Shown here: positions 8,945-15,923 of the stretch, piece by piece
How positions within the stretch are numbered: the stretch's first letter is position 1
Layout: each line of letters begins with the position of its first letter
Assembly: GCA_046349955.1 (NCBI GenBank)
Contig: JAXMBI010000006.1
Span: 186,001-250,000, forward strand
DNA from: JBGAPH01 sp046349955
GTDB lineage: Bacteria; Planctomycetota; Planctomycetia; Pirellulales; JBGAPH01
Reading direction: 5' to 3'
DNA length: 64,000 nucleotides
Made by a program: the position numbers and the translations under genes
Notes under the pieces: generated by a model
What the model was told of the DNA's origin: nothing
Seen by the model: the letters and a program-made list of their open reading frames with translations, nothing else
The model's database searches: none

Positions 8945-9562
8945 TCAGCCCTCTCGAGACAGCGCCCGCCGGCGCGTTAGACGCAGCAACGCCAACCCAG
9001 CGGCGCCGCCAAGAGCCAGAGCCGCCGCGCTCGGTTCGGGCGCTACTTTGAAGTTGAACTCGTAGGTCGTCGCCAGGCCGGTTTGCTGGATCCAAAAGGT
9101 GTACGGACCCGCAGGCAGCGGCGCCGTAAAGCCGATTGCGCCGTCGGCCGTGCCCATGAGCGGCAGCAAATCATTGCCTTCGGCCGCGGCGCCGGACCCG
9201 TAGAGCACGTAGCCCAGCAAGTTGCCGACGACGACCTCCGCGGCCCCGGGCGGTTCGGTGAAGACGCTGCCGGCCTGCACGGCCATGAAGCCCTTGTTGT
9301 CAAGCGACTCGTAGTTGTCGAGCACAATCGCGGCCAGCGTCATGCCGGCGGGTACCTCGAAGGTAAGGTAGTCGAGGTCGCCGCGCGCGGTCGCGCCTTT
9401 GACGAGGTTGTCGCCGAAGGCCACCGTGGCGACGCTAGGGGCCGCGCGATCGCCGGAGATGTCTCCGTTGACCGACTCGTCCCACACCGCAGCCGACGCC
9501 GTGGCCGCACAACCGGCGACGAGCGCCGCCGCCAAACAACGAACTTCCAGGTTGCGAATCAT
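8945..9562 (-). CDS. PEP-CTERM sorted exported protein
   Basis: The 205-residue protein has a signal peptide (MIRNLEVRCLAAALVAGCAATASA). Its mature beta-rich part resembles bacterial pre-peptidase C-terminal-like or DVUA-type domains (GDLDYLTFEVPAG). The C-terminal PEP-CTERM signal is PEPSAAALALGGAAGLALL followed by an Arg cluster (RLTRRR). Such proteins are handled by an exosortase and delivered to the cell surface or matrix; no exosortase gene is in this window. The gene is separated by 37 bp from an HTH gene on the same strand, and a second PEP-CTERM gene follows beyond that. Confidence 0.85.
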   Translation of the reverse strand: MIRNLEVRCLAAALVAGCAATASAAVWDESVNGDISGDRAAPSVATVAFGDNLVKGATARGDLDYLTFEVPAGMTLAAIVLDNYESLDNKGFMAVQAGSVFTEPPGAAEVVVGNLLGYVLYGSGAAAEGNDLLPLMGTADGAIGFTAPLPAGPYTFWIQQTGLATTYEFNFKVAPEPSAAALALGGAAGLALLRLTRRRALSREG

Positions 9563-9599
9563 AGTTGCCTCTTCTCGGGGCCGACCGAGGCGCGGCCGC

Positions 9600-9893
9600 C
9601 TAGCTCTCTTTGGGCCGCCGGCCGCGCCTGCGCGAGACCAGGCCAGTCTCCCCCTCGGTGAGAAAGACTTTCACCCAGTGATTCACCGATGCACGGGAGA
9701 CGCCAAACATGCGGGCCGCATCGGCCTGGGTCAGCCCTTGCCGCCACAGGGTCTCTACCACGCATTGCCGCAGCGCGTCTTGTGCGGCCTGGGTGAGGTT
9801 GCGGGCGTCAGGGCGCCGGGCCGCTCCGCGGCGAAGCCGTTCGGCCCACACCCGGCGCGAGCTGCCGGCCACGATCGTCTGATTGGCGTTCAA
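9600..9893 (-). CDS. Orphan helix-turn-helix protein, IS630-transposase-like N-terminus
   Basis: This 97-residue protein contains an HTH (LTQADAARMFGVSRASVNHWVKVF) followed by a basic tail (RRRGRRPKES). The pattern matches the N-terminal DNA-binding part of IS630/Tc1-type transposases, but the catalytic DDE domain is absent and no inverted repeats were seen. It is therefore either a transposase remnant or a domesticated small regulator. Its position between two PEP-CTERM genes, all on one strand, makes a regulatory role possible but unproven. Confidence 0.6.
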   Translation of the reverse strand: MNANQTIVAGSSRRVWAERLRRGAARRPDARNLTQAAQDALRQCVVETLWRQGLTQADAARMFGVSRASVNHWVKVFLTEGETGLVSRRRGRRPKES

Positions 9894-9939
9894 CGTTCTC
9901 CGGTCCTTTCTCGATGCTAATTGCGGGTTCGGCGCACAG

Positions 9940-10767
9940 CTACCTCTGAGCGGCGCGGCCCCTCGGCCGGAGGGGCCGGTGGAGCGAGAGCAACCCTAGT
10001 CCCGCGGCCAGCAGCACAAAGCTGGCCGGCTCGGGCACGGGGGTGGCGCGGGTGTCGATCGAAACCTTGTCTTGGCTCGAACTGTCGGGGGCGGTCCAGG
10101 CGAACGAATCGAGTGCCTGATTTCCAGGGAGGGTGAACTCGAACTTGTGGTCGAGCAAGCTCCCCTGAGGGCCAAGTGAGGCCTTGAAGACTTCTTGATA
10201 GGAGTAGCCGGCCAACGTCGTGGCAAGCACGCCGTTCACCGTCAGCGAGTCGAGGTTGATGCTGTTCCCCTGGCTGCGAATCTGCAGCACGACGTGCGTC
10301 TGGTAACCCGCTCCCAGGTTGTAGTTGGGGACGTCGGCCTGCATTGAAACGGGAGCGCCGGGGGAGTAGATGTTGCCGCTGCCGGTGACGAAACCAGAAC
10401 CCGTCAACTCGAACACCGCGGCCGTTCCGTTGGGATTGGTTTCGGGCCCTTCGACGCGCGGGGGATTCGGATCGACGCCCGGAGCGTTGGGCCCGTTGGC
10501 CTTGCCGGCGCCGATCACGGTGAAGACATCCCACGCCTGATAGGTGGCGAAGGCGCTGGCGGCCTCCGAGTCGATGTCGGGGCGATTCCACAGCGGCGTG
10601 GTGCGGGTCGTGGCCACCGTGTTCGGGCCATTGCCCCAGCCCGCCGGGTCGGCGCCGAATGAGCCGGTCGAGTCCGAGGGCTCAATGAAGGCGGCGGTGG
10701 CAGGTGCGCAAGCGGCGGCCAGCAGCGCAAGGATGATCAATCGCGTGAACTTGGACAGGCAAGACAT
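9940..10767 (-). CDS. PEP-CTERM exported protein
   Basis: The 275-residue product has a signal peptide (MSCLSKFTRLIILALLAAAC) and a mature region without a recognised catalytic domain. The C-terminus carries a classical PEP-CTERM signal, PVPEPASFVLLAAGLGLL, ending in a basic stretch (RPLRPRGR). It is likely a surface or matrix protein. ATG 10767 opens the signal peptide; a longer open frame upstream lacks signal features. It is the first gene of a possible three-gene minus-strand set with the HTH gene and the second PEP-CTERM gene. Confidence 0.85.
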   Translation of the reverse strand: MSCLSKFTRLIILALLAAACAPATAAFIEPSDSTGSFGADPAGWGNGPNTVATTRTTPLWNRPDIDSEAASAFATYQAWDVFTVIGAGKANGPNAPGVDPNPPRVEGPETNPNGTAAVFELTGSGFVTGSGNIYSPGAPVSMQADVPNYNLGAGYQTHVVLQIRSQGNSINLDSLTVNGVLATTLAGYSYQEVFKASLGPQGSLLDHKFEFTLPGNQALDSFAWTAPDSSSQDKVSIDTRATPVPEPASFVLLAAGLGLLSLHRPLRPRGRAAQR

Positions 10768-11145
10768 CGAAGAACTTTCTCCAAGGTGGCAGGACGGCAG
10801 AAGCCGGCGGCGGGCGCGCCTCCAACCGAAACTGCGAGTCTCCGCAGCAGTGCCCTGCCAAGGGGCGGGAGATGCCACGGATGAGACTCGAGTGGCGGGC
10901 GGGACGCACAGGCGGCGTTGGCTAGCTGCTCTTATTGAGAGTTGTTCTCAACTGGCACCTAGTCTACGAGCGGGAAACTCAATGTCAAGAGGGCGGCGAT
11001 CTAAGAACAGACGACACTAAGTACTTGTTATGTATAGTCTTACAGACATGGATCACTCGCGGGCGCAAGAAAAGGCCTGGTCTCTGTTGAGATTATGTAT
11101 CATCTCGTGTAACGTTGGAGCCGTTCCCTATCTTGAGGCTTCGCA
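10768..11145. other. Divergent intergenic region before hemP
   Basis: This 378-bp spacer lies between the PEP-CTERM gene (minus) and hemP (plus). Its hemP-proximal part is notably AT-rich, with two similar cores, TTATGTATAGTC (about 11028-11039) and ATTATGTATCATC (about 11092-11104). The second overlaps the likely hemP promoter and operator. Confidence 0.5.
11087..11115 (+). promoter_or_regulatory. hemP promoter with Fur-like palindrome in the spacer
   Basis: TTGAGA (11087-11092) and TAACGT (11110-11115) are spaced by 17 bases. The imperfect palindrome GAGATTATGTATCATCTC (11089-11106) has 14 of 18 symmetric positions and covers the spacer. An iron-responsive repressor bound there would block RNA polymerase. 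The link to Fur is inferred from the gene it controls, since the site does not match the E. coli Fur consensus closely. Confidence 0.45.
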
Positions 11146-11331
11146 ATGAATCTTGATCGCCCCAACTCATCCACCGATCTTCCCTCAGCCGCGCAACCGG
11201 CGAAGGCGCCCTTGCGGCGGATGTTCTCGGGCGACCTTTTCCAAGGAGCGCGCGAAGTGCAGATCGAGCACCACGGCGAGGTCTATCGCCTGCTCGAAAC
11301 GCGCAACGGGAAGCTGATCCTGCAGAAGTAG
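11146..11331 (+). CDS. hemP: Hemin uptake protein HemP
   Basis: This is a short 61-residue protein whose C-terminal half, REVQIEHHGEVYRLLETRNG followed by KLILQK, fits the HemP family. Family members have about 60 residues and a conserved Y-x-L-R/L-x-T-R-x-x-K-L-I-L-T/Q-K end. In proteobacteria HemP sits with haem-uptake genes and acts as a regulatory factor for haem receptor expression. Here it stands alone, with no TonB receptor or ABC transporter nearby. The operator-like palindrome in its promoter fits iron control. Confidence 0.8.
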   Translation: MNLDRPNSSTDLPSAAQPAKAPLRRMFSGDLFQGAREVQIEHHGEVYRLLETRNGKLILQK

Positions 11332-11352
11332 CGAGGCTGCTTCAGGCAGCCG

Positions 11353-12579
11353 CTAAACGAGCTCGCTCGCTCGCGTCGCGACCTTGGCGATCGCCTGCAC
11401 GATCTCCTCGAGGTCTTGGGCGTCGCCCAGCAGGCAGGTTTGCGGCACCCAATAAGATCGCTCGGCGGCCCGCACGGTGTGGGGGAAGTTCCCTCGCAAG
11501 AACGTATGGTCGCCGTCGCGCTGGAGCCCGCTCAGCCGCTGTCGATACGCGCCGTTGCGGAATAGGTCCAGCGCATGCACCGGCGGGTAGGCTGCCTGCC
11601 GGGGAATTCCTTCTGCCTCGACCGCTTGGGCGAACTTCGCGAAGGGCAGGCCGCCGTGGGCCGCCGGATCGTAGTCGAAGATGTAGGCGTATTGCCCATT
11701 GCGAGTGCAACGCGGATCAAGCTTCTGCGGGGTGATGCCGGGCAACTTCGCCAGTCGCTCGTCGAGCCAGCGACCCGCCGCATGGCGGCGCGCCGCCTGA
11801 TCTTCGAGCCGCTCGAGTTGCACATTCAGAATCGCTCCCTGCCATTCGCTCAGGCGGTAGTTCGAGCCGTGCTGGAAGTGGCTGTAGAACCACTGACCCG
11901 GCAGTCGCCCGCAATCGTGAACGCTACGAGCGGCCCGCTCGAACGCATCGTCGTTGGTGACCACGATGCCTCCTTCGCCGGCGGTCATCAGCTTGCCCAT
12001 CTGGAAGCTGAACGTGCCGGCGATTCCGTGGCTCCCCACTGGTTGCCCGCGCCAAGCGCTGCCATGGGCATGGGCACAATCCTCAACGAGCGGCAGTCCA
12101 TGCTGCTTGGCCAGGGCGCCGAGCGCATCGAGATCGGCAGGATGGCCGCCTAGATGCACCGCCACGATCGCCTTGGTCCGCGGCGTGATGGCCGCGGCCA
12201 CGAGGTCCGGGTCGAGGCAGCTCGTGTCGGGCAGAATGTCGACCATCACCGGCAAGGCGCCGGCGCAGAGCACCGCGCTCGCCGTGGCGAAGAACGTGTA
12301 GTCGGGCACGATCACCTCGTCCCCCGGCTGAATGCCGAGGGCCAGCATCACCACTTCGAGGGCCGCTGTGCCGTTGGTCACGGCAATGCCGTGGCGGGCG
12401 CCGTGGGCCTGGGCGAAGCGCTGCTCGAAGCGCAAAGTCTGCTTGCCCGGCGTGCGCCACCAGATGCCGCTCTCGAGCACGTCGCTGAGCGCTTGCCGCT
12501 CGCGATCGTCATACACCGGCCAGGCCGGAAATGGCTTCGTCTTGGCCTGGGGGCCGCCCAGCAGGGCGAGGTCGCTCAT
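11353..12579 (-). CDS. DegT/DnrJ/EryC1/StrS-family aminotransferase
   Basis: The 408-residue protein is a PLP-dependent sugar or cyclitol aminotransferase. The PLP-binding lysine is Lys196 in FSFQMGKLMTAGEGG, and Asp167 (LVEDCAHAHG) would contact the pyridine nitrogen. TNGTAALE near residue 68 forms the phosphate-binding loop. The G-K-x-x-T-A-G-E-G-G form of the lysine loop resembles the scyllo-inosose or AHBA-type branch more than the amino-sugar branch (which has a K-N-L motif). It lies 41 bp downstream of an MFS exporter on the same strand, so the two may form an operon. The substrate is unknown. Confidence 0.85.
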   Translation of the reverse strand: MSDLALLGGPQAKTKPFPAWPVYDDRERQALSDVLESGIWWRTPGKQTLRFEQRFAQAHGARHGIAVTNGTAALEVVMLALGIQPGDEVIVPDYTFFATASAVLCAGALPVMVDILPDTSCLDPDLVAAAITPRTKAIVAVHLGGHPADLDALGALAKQHGLPLVEDCAHAHGSAWRGQPVGSHGIAGTFSFQMGKLMTAGEGGIVVTNDDAFERAARSVHDCGRLPGQWFYSHFQHGSNYRLSEWQGAILNVQLERLEDQAARRHAAGRWLDERLAKLPGITPQKLDPRCTRNGQYAYIFDYDPAAHGGLPFAKFAQAVEAEGIPRQAAYPPVHALDLFRNGAYRQRLSGLQRDGDHTFLRGNFPHTVRAAERSYWVPQTCLLGDAQDLEEIVQAIAKVATRASELV

Positions 12580-12620
12580 GAATGGCTGTCGGTCTGCAGG
12601 GAACGAAAAGGAAACCGCGC

Positions 12621-13937
12621 TTAGGCGGACGGAAAGTCGCGGCCGCCGCGAATGGCGAATTGAGCCAGCAAGAAGCCAACGCCCATCAAGGCCGCAGCCA
12701 CCAAATAGGGCCACGAAGGATGATCGGCGATCAGGCGAATGCCGAGGACTGGGCCCAGAATCCGCGAGAGCGACGCTGCACTCTGGCCCAACCCCAGGAT
12801 GCCTCCCTGCTGAGCGGGGTCGCTTCGTCGGGAGATCAGCGATTGCAAGGGTGGCGTGACGAGCGAGAAGCCAATCACTTCGATCGTGATCGCCGTCAGC
12901 AGGAGACCGAAGTGATGCGAAATGGCAGCCTGCGCCAGGAGCAGCAGTCCTACCGAAGCCACCACCAGGCCTGCCGTGGCCAGCGTCCCCTCGGGCAGCT
13001 TCTTGGCCAAACGCCGCACCAGCAGTCCCTGGGCCAAGGTCAGGGTGAGCCCCAGGTACGTAAACACCACGAGCACGACCAGGAACACGTCGTTGTCCGA
13101 CGGCTTGCCCGACCCATCGCGAAAGCGCGCCAGCAACCAGCCTAAGAGCGCCGAGTCGACCTCGCCGGCATCGAAATGTTCGACGAGCCGCGCCACGCTG
13201 AGCGACAACGTCGACTCGAAGCTGGCGAAGGCTGTGACCGTGAGGAACGAGGTAAGGATCAACAGCCCGACCGAAGGCGTGGCCAAGGCCGCTTTCAGGG
13301 CACGAAGGTCGAACAGGCTCCGCTGGGCGCTGCCCGCCGCGCGATCGGGCTCCGGCAATCGCGTCCAGGCGAGCAAAAAGGCGCCAGCCGACAGCCCAGA
13401 GGCCACGAACCCTGGCCAGGGGCTGAACTCGCCGCCGCCGATCAGCACCGATAGACCGCCAATCATGGGCCCGAGCGTAAACCCCAAGCCGAAGGCCGCG
13501 CCAATCAGCGCCATGCCGGCCGCGCGGCGTTCGCGGGGCGTGACGTCGGCGATGTACGCCTGCGCCGTGGCGATCGTCGCCCCAGCGATGCCGGCCCCGA
13601 TGCGGGCGACGAACAATCCGACCAGGCTTTGCCAGATCGTGGCGAAGCCAAACAGGGCATAGAACACCACCGAGCCGGCCAGCCCCAGCAACACGATCGG
13701 CCGCCGCCCCACGCGATCTGAAAGCCGCCCCCAGATCGGCAAGAACAGGAACTGCATGGCCGAAAAGCTGGCCATCAGCAGCCCCACGATCCAGCCGGAT
13801 TGCTCGGGCGTAAAGCCTTGCGTGAAATGCCGGGCATAGATCGGCAGGAGCGGAAGCACCATGCCGAAGCCCAGCAGATCGATGAACACAGTCAGAAAGA
13901 TCACCGCCAGGGCGGTGCGGCGGGCAGAATCGTCCAT
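12621..13937 (-). CDS. MFS transporter (TetA/multidrug-like)
   Basis: The product has about 438 residues and twelve predicted membrane segments. The loop 2-3 signature is present as GRLSDRVGRRPI, and the motif-C-like RIGAGIAGATIATAQAYIADVT matches the TetA/MdtG-type drug/proton antiporters. It likely exports a small molecule using proton motive force. A start at 13937 (MDDSARRTALAVIF) puts a short cytoplasmic tail before helix 1; an in-frame ATG at 13967 is possible. The aminotransferase gene follows closely, so the pair might make and export a compound, which is only inference. Confidence 0.85.
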   Translation of the reverse strand: MDDSARRTALAVIFLTVFIDLLGFGMVLPLLPIYARHFTQGFTPEQSGWIVGLLMASFSAMQFLFLPIWGRLSDRVGRRPIVLLGLAGSVVFYALFGFATIWQSLVGLFVARIGAGIAGATIATAQAYIADVTPRERRAAGMALIGAAFGLGFTLGPMIGGLSVLIGGGEFSPWPGFVASGLSAGAFLLAWTRLPEPDRAAGSAQRSLFDLRALKAALATPSVGLLILTSFLTVTAFASFESTLSLSVARLVEHFDAGEVDSALLGWLLARFRDGSGKPSDNDVFLVVLVVFTYLGLTLTLAQGLLVRRLAKKLPEGTLATAGLVVASVGLLLLAQAAISHHFGLLLTAITIEVIGFSLVTPPLQSLISRRSDPAQQGGILGLGQSAASLSRILGPVLGIRLIADHPSWPYLVAAALMGVGFLLAQFAIRGGRDFPSA

Positions 13938-14120
13938 CGGCAGGCAGCGCGGGGGTCTGGAAGGCAACCGGCCGCGAACGTTGGGGCAAGCCTCGCGCCG
14001 TGGCCCCGATTGTCGCCGGGGCCTGCTTCACCGGCAAGGCACACTCCCCGCTGCCGTTGACCATAGGGTCGCCGGCCCAGTACACCTAGGCGAACCGACT
14101 CCCCCTTGCACAGGGCCTGC

Positions 14121-15299
14121 ATGAAGATCGCCTACCTCGATTGCGCCAGCGGCATCAGCGGCGACATGACGCTCGGCGCGCTCGTCGACGCCGGCGCCGA
14201 TCTCGAGGCCGTCAACGCGGCCGTCGGGTCGCTCGGGCTGCCAGGCGTGCGGATCGTGGCAGTCGACGTGAAGAAGCACGGGTTCCGCGCCAAGCAGATC
14301 ACGATCGAGCACGAGCCGGAGCACAAGCACCGGCATCTGCACCATATCGACGCCATGATCGACCAAAGCGCGCTCAGCCCGCGGCAGCGCGACTTGGCCA
14401 AACGGATCTTCCTCAAGCTCGGCCAGGCCGAAGCCAAGGTCCACGGCACGACGCTGCAGAAGGTCCACTTCCACGAAGTGGGCGCGGTCGACTCGATCGC
14501 CGACATCGTGGGCACGGCCGTCGCCTTCGATCTGCTGGGGATCGAGCAAGTCGCTTGTTCTCCGATCCCCACCGGCACGGGCTTCATCGAAATCGCTCAC
14601 GGCCGCGTGTCGCTGCCAGCGCCGGCTACGGGGGAGTTGCTCACGGGCATTCCGCTAGCTGGCTCGAACGTGGAAGCCGAACTGACCACGCCCACCGGCG
14701 CCGCGATTGTCGCCACGCTCGCCGAGCAGTTCGGCCCGCCGCCTGCCATGACGATCGAAGCGATCGGCTACGGCGCGGGGCAGCGCGACTTGGCCGAGCA
14801 GCCGAATCTCCTCCGCGTGCTCATTGGCACGGCGGGCGACACGCTCGCAGCCGAGGCGCTATGGATGGTCGAAACGAATCTCGACGATGCCAGTGGCGAA
14901 TTCGTCGGCTACTGCCTGGAGCGTCTGTGGGAGCAGGGGGCGCTCGACGTCTACACCACGCCGATCCAAATGAAGAAGAATCGCCCCGCGGTCGTCGTCA
15001 GCGTGCTCTGCCGGGGCGAAGAGCTGGCAAAGATCGAGCAGACCCTGTTTCGCGAAACGACGACGCTCGGCGTGCGCCGCTGGCCGGTCTCGCGCTCGCG
15101 GCTCGAACGGCGCCCCTACCGCGTGGAGACGCCCTGGGGACCGGTCGACGGCGTGCTCGGCCTCTTGCCGGGGCAGCCGCCGAGATTCTCGCCGGAGTTC
15201 GAATCGTGCCGGGCATTGGCTCACGCGCAGCGAACACCCCTGCGCTCGATCTACGAGGCGGCGCTCAAGGCCTTCGATCCGCAAGCCGTGGTCGATTGA
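14121..15299 (+). CDS. larC: Nickel pincer cofactor biosynthesis protein LarC
   Basis: The 392-residue protein opens with the family signature MKIAYLDCASGISGDMTLGA. It contains the His-rich metal-binding segment EHEPEHKHRHLHHID (about residues 68-82), HFHEVGAVDSIADI, and the C-terminal ETNLDDASGE with MKKNRPA motif. LarC inserts nickel into the pincer nucleotide made by LarB and LarE. It is one continuous frame, unlike species that need a programmed frameshift between LarC1 and LarC2. No larA, larB or larE is in this window, so the partners must be elsewhere. The start is fixed by the conserved N-terminus. Confidence 0.92.
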   Translation: MKIAYLDCASGISGDMTLGALVDAGADLEAVNAAVGSLGLPGVRIVAVDVKKHGFRAKQITIEHEPEHKHRHLHHIDAMIDQSALSPRQRDLAKRIFLKLGQAEAKVHGTTLQKVHFHEVGAVDSIADIVGTAVAFDLLGIEQVACSPIPTGTGFIEIAHGRVSLPAPATGELLTGIPLAGSNVEAELTTPTGAAIVATLAEQFGPPPAMTIEAIGYGAGQRDLAEQPNLLRVLIGTAGDTLAAEALWMVETNLDDASGEFVGYCLERLWEQGALDVYTTPIQMKKNRPAVVVSVLCRGEELAKIEQTLFRETTTLGVRRWPVSRSRLERRPYRVETPWGPVDGVLGLLPGQPPRFSPEFESCRALAHAQRTPLRSIYEAALKAFDPQAVVD

Positions 15300-15315
15300 A
15301 CGGAAGGCGGCGCGC

Positions 15316-15666
15316 ATGTGGCTGTTGGCGGTCAGCGTCGAGGAATTCGTGCTGCCCGCCGTCCTCGGGCTGGTGACCTTTTTTCTTCTGCAGCGGAGCG
15401 TGCGGCGGTTTGCCGACCTGCGCAAACGAAGACAGGAACCTCGCCGGCTTCGCATCGCGCCCGAATCGAATCCCCCAGCGCTAGCGAACACCCCCGGCGA
15501 GGTCGAACTGCACGAGCGTGCCCGCGAGCTCATTGCTCGGATCGATTCGAAGACGGCGACGCTCGAGCACCTGTTGCGGGCCGCGGCGATCGAGGCCGAA
15601 CGGCTAGAGGAGGCAATCCGCCGGGCGGAATCGCTCGCAGAAAAGAAGCCGCCGGCCGGCCCCTGA
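15316..15666 (+). CDS. Small membrane-anchored coiled-coil protein
   Basis: This 116-residue protein has one N-terminal membrane segment (about residues 5-24), a basic stretch (RRFADLRKRRQEPRR), then a helical, coiled-coil-like C-terminus (ELIARIDSKTATLEHLLRAA and on). No known family was recognised. It begins 16 bp after larC on the same strand and may be co-transcribed with it. Confidence 0.65.
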   Translation: MWLLAVSVEEFVLPAVLGLVTFFLLQRSVRRFADLRKRRQEPRRLRIAPESNPPALANTPGEVELHERARELIARIDSKTATLEHLLRAAAIEAERLEEAIRRAESLAEKKPPAGP

Positions 15667-15850
15667 AGGGGCCAGGTTCCGTGGCGGCGGCGGCGAATTC
15701 CCAGGCGTAAACGCCTGGGCTACGGAAAGGGGCAAAGCGAGCATGCCGCGGTTTAGTTGGACGCTTTTTTGCGTAGCCCAGCCGTTCACCCCTGGGAATT
15801 CGCCGCCCGCTCGCCTCTTGCCTTGCCCCTTTAGGGGCCCCTTGCCGGCA
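15665..15850. repeat. Large palindromic repeat, GCCTGGGCTACG family
   Basis: The left arm (about 15689-15724) contains GGCGAATTCCCAGG and a GCCTGGGCTACG end; the right arm (about 15771-15807) mirrors it with CGTAGCCCAG and CCTGGGAATTCGCC. Outer blocks GGGGCC and AGGGGCCCC are also opposed. The element fills the space between the small membrane protein gene and the DUF1549/DUF1553 gene. Confidence 0.75.
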
Positions 15851-15923
15851 AGTACAATCAAGGTGACTCTGATCGGCTCGCCCCCTTCCCGCCTTGGCGA
15901 GCCCGCCCTTGCGAGGTTCCCGC

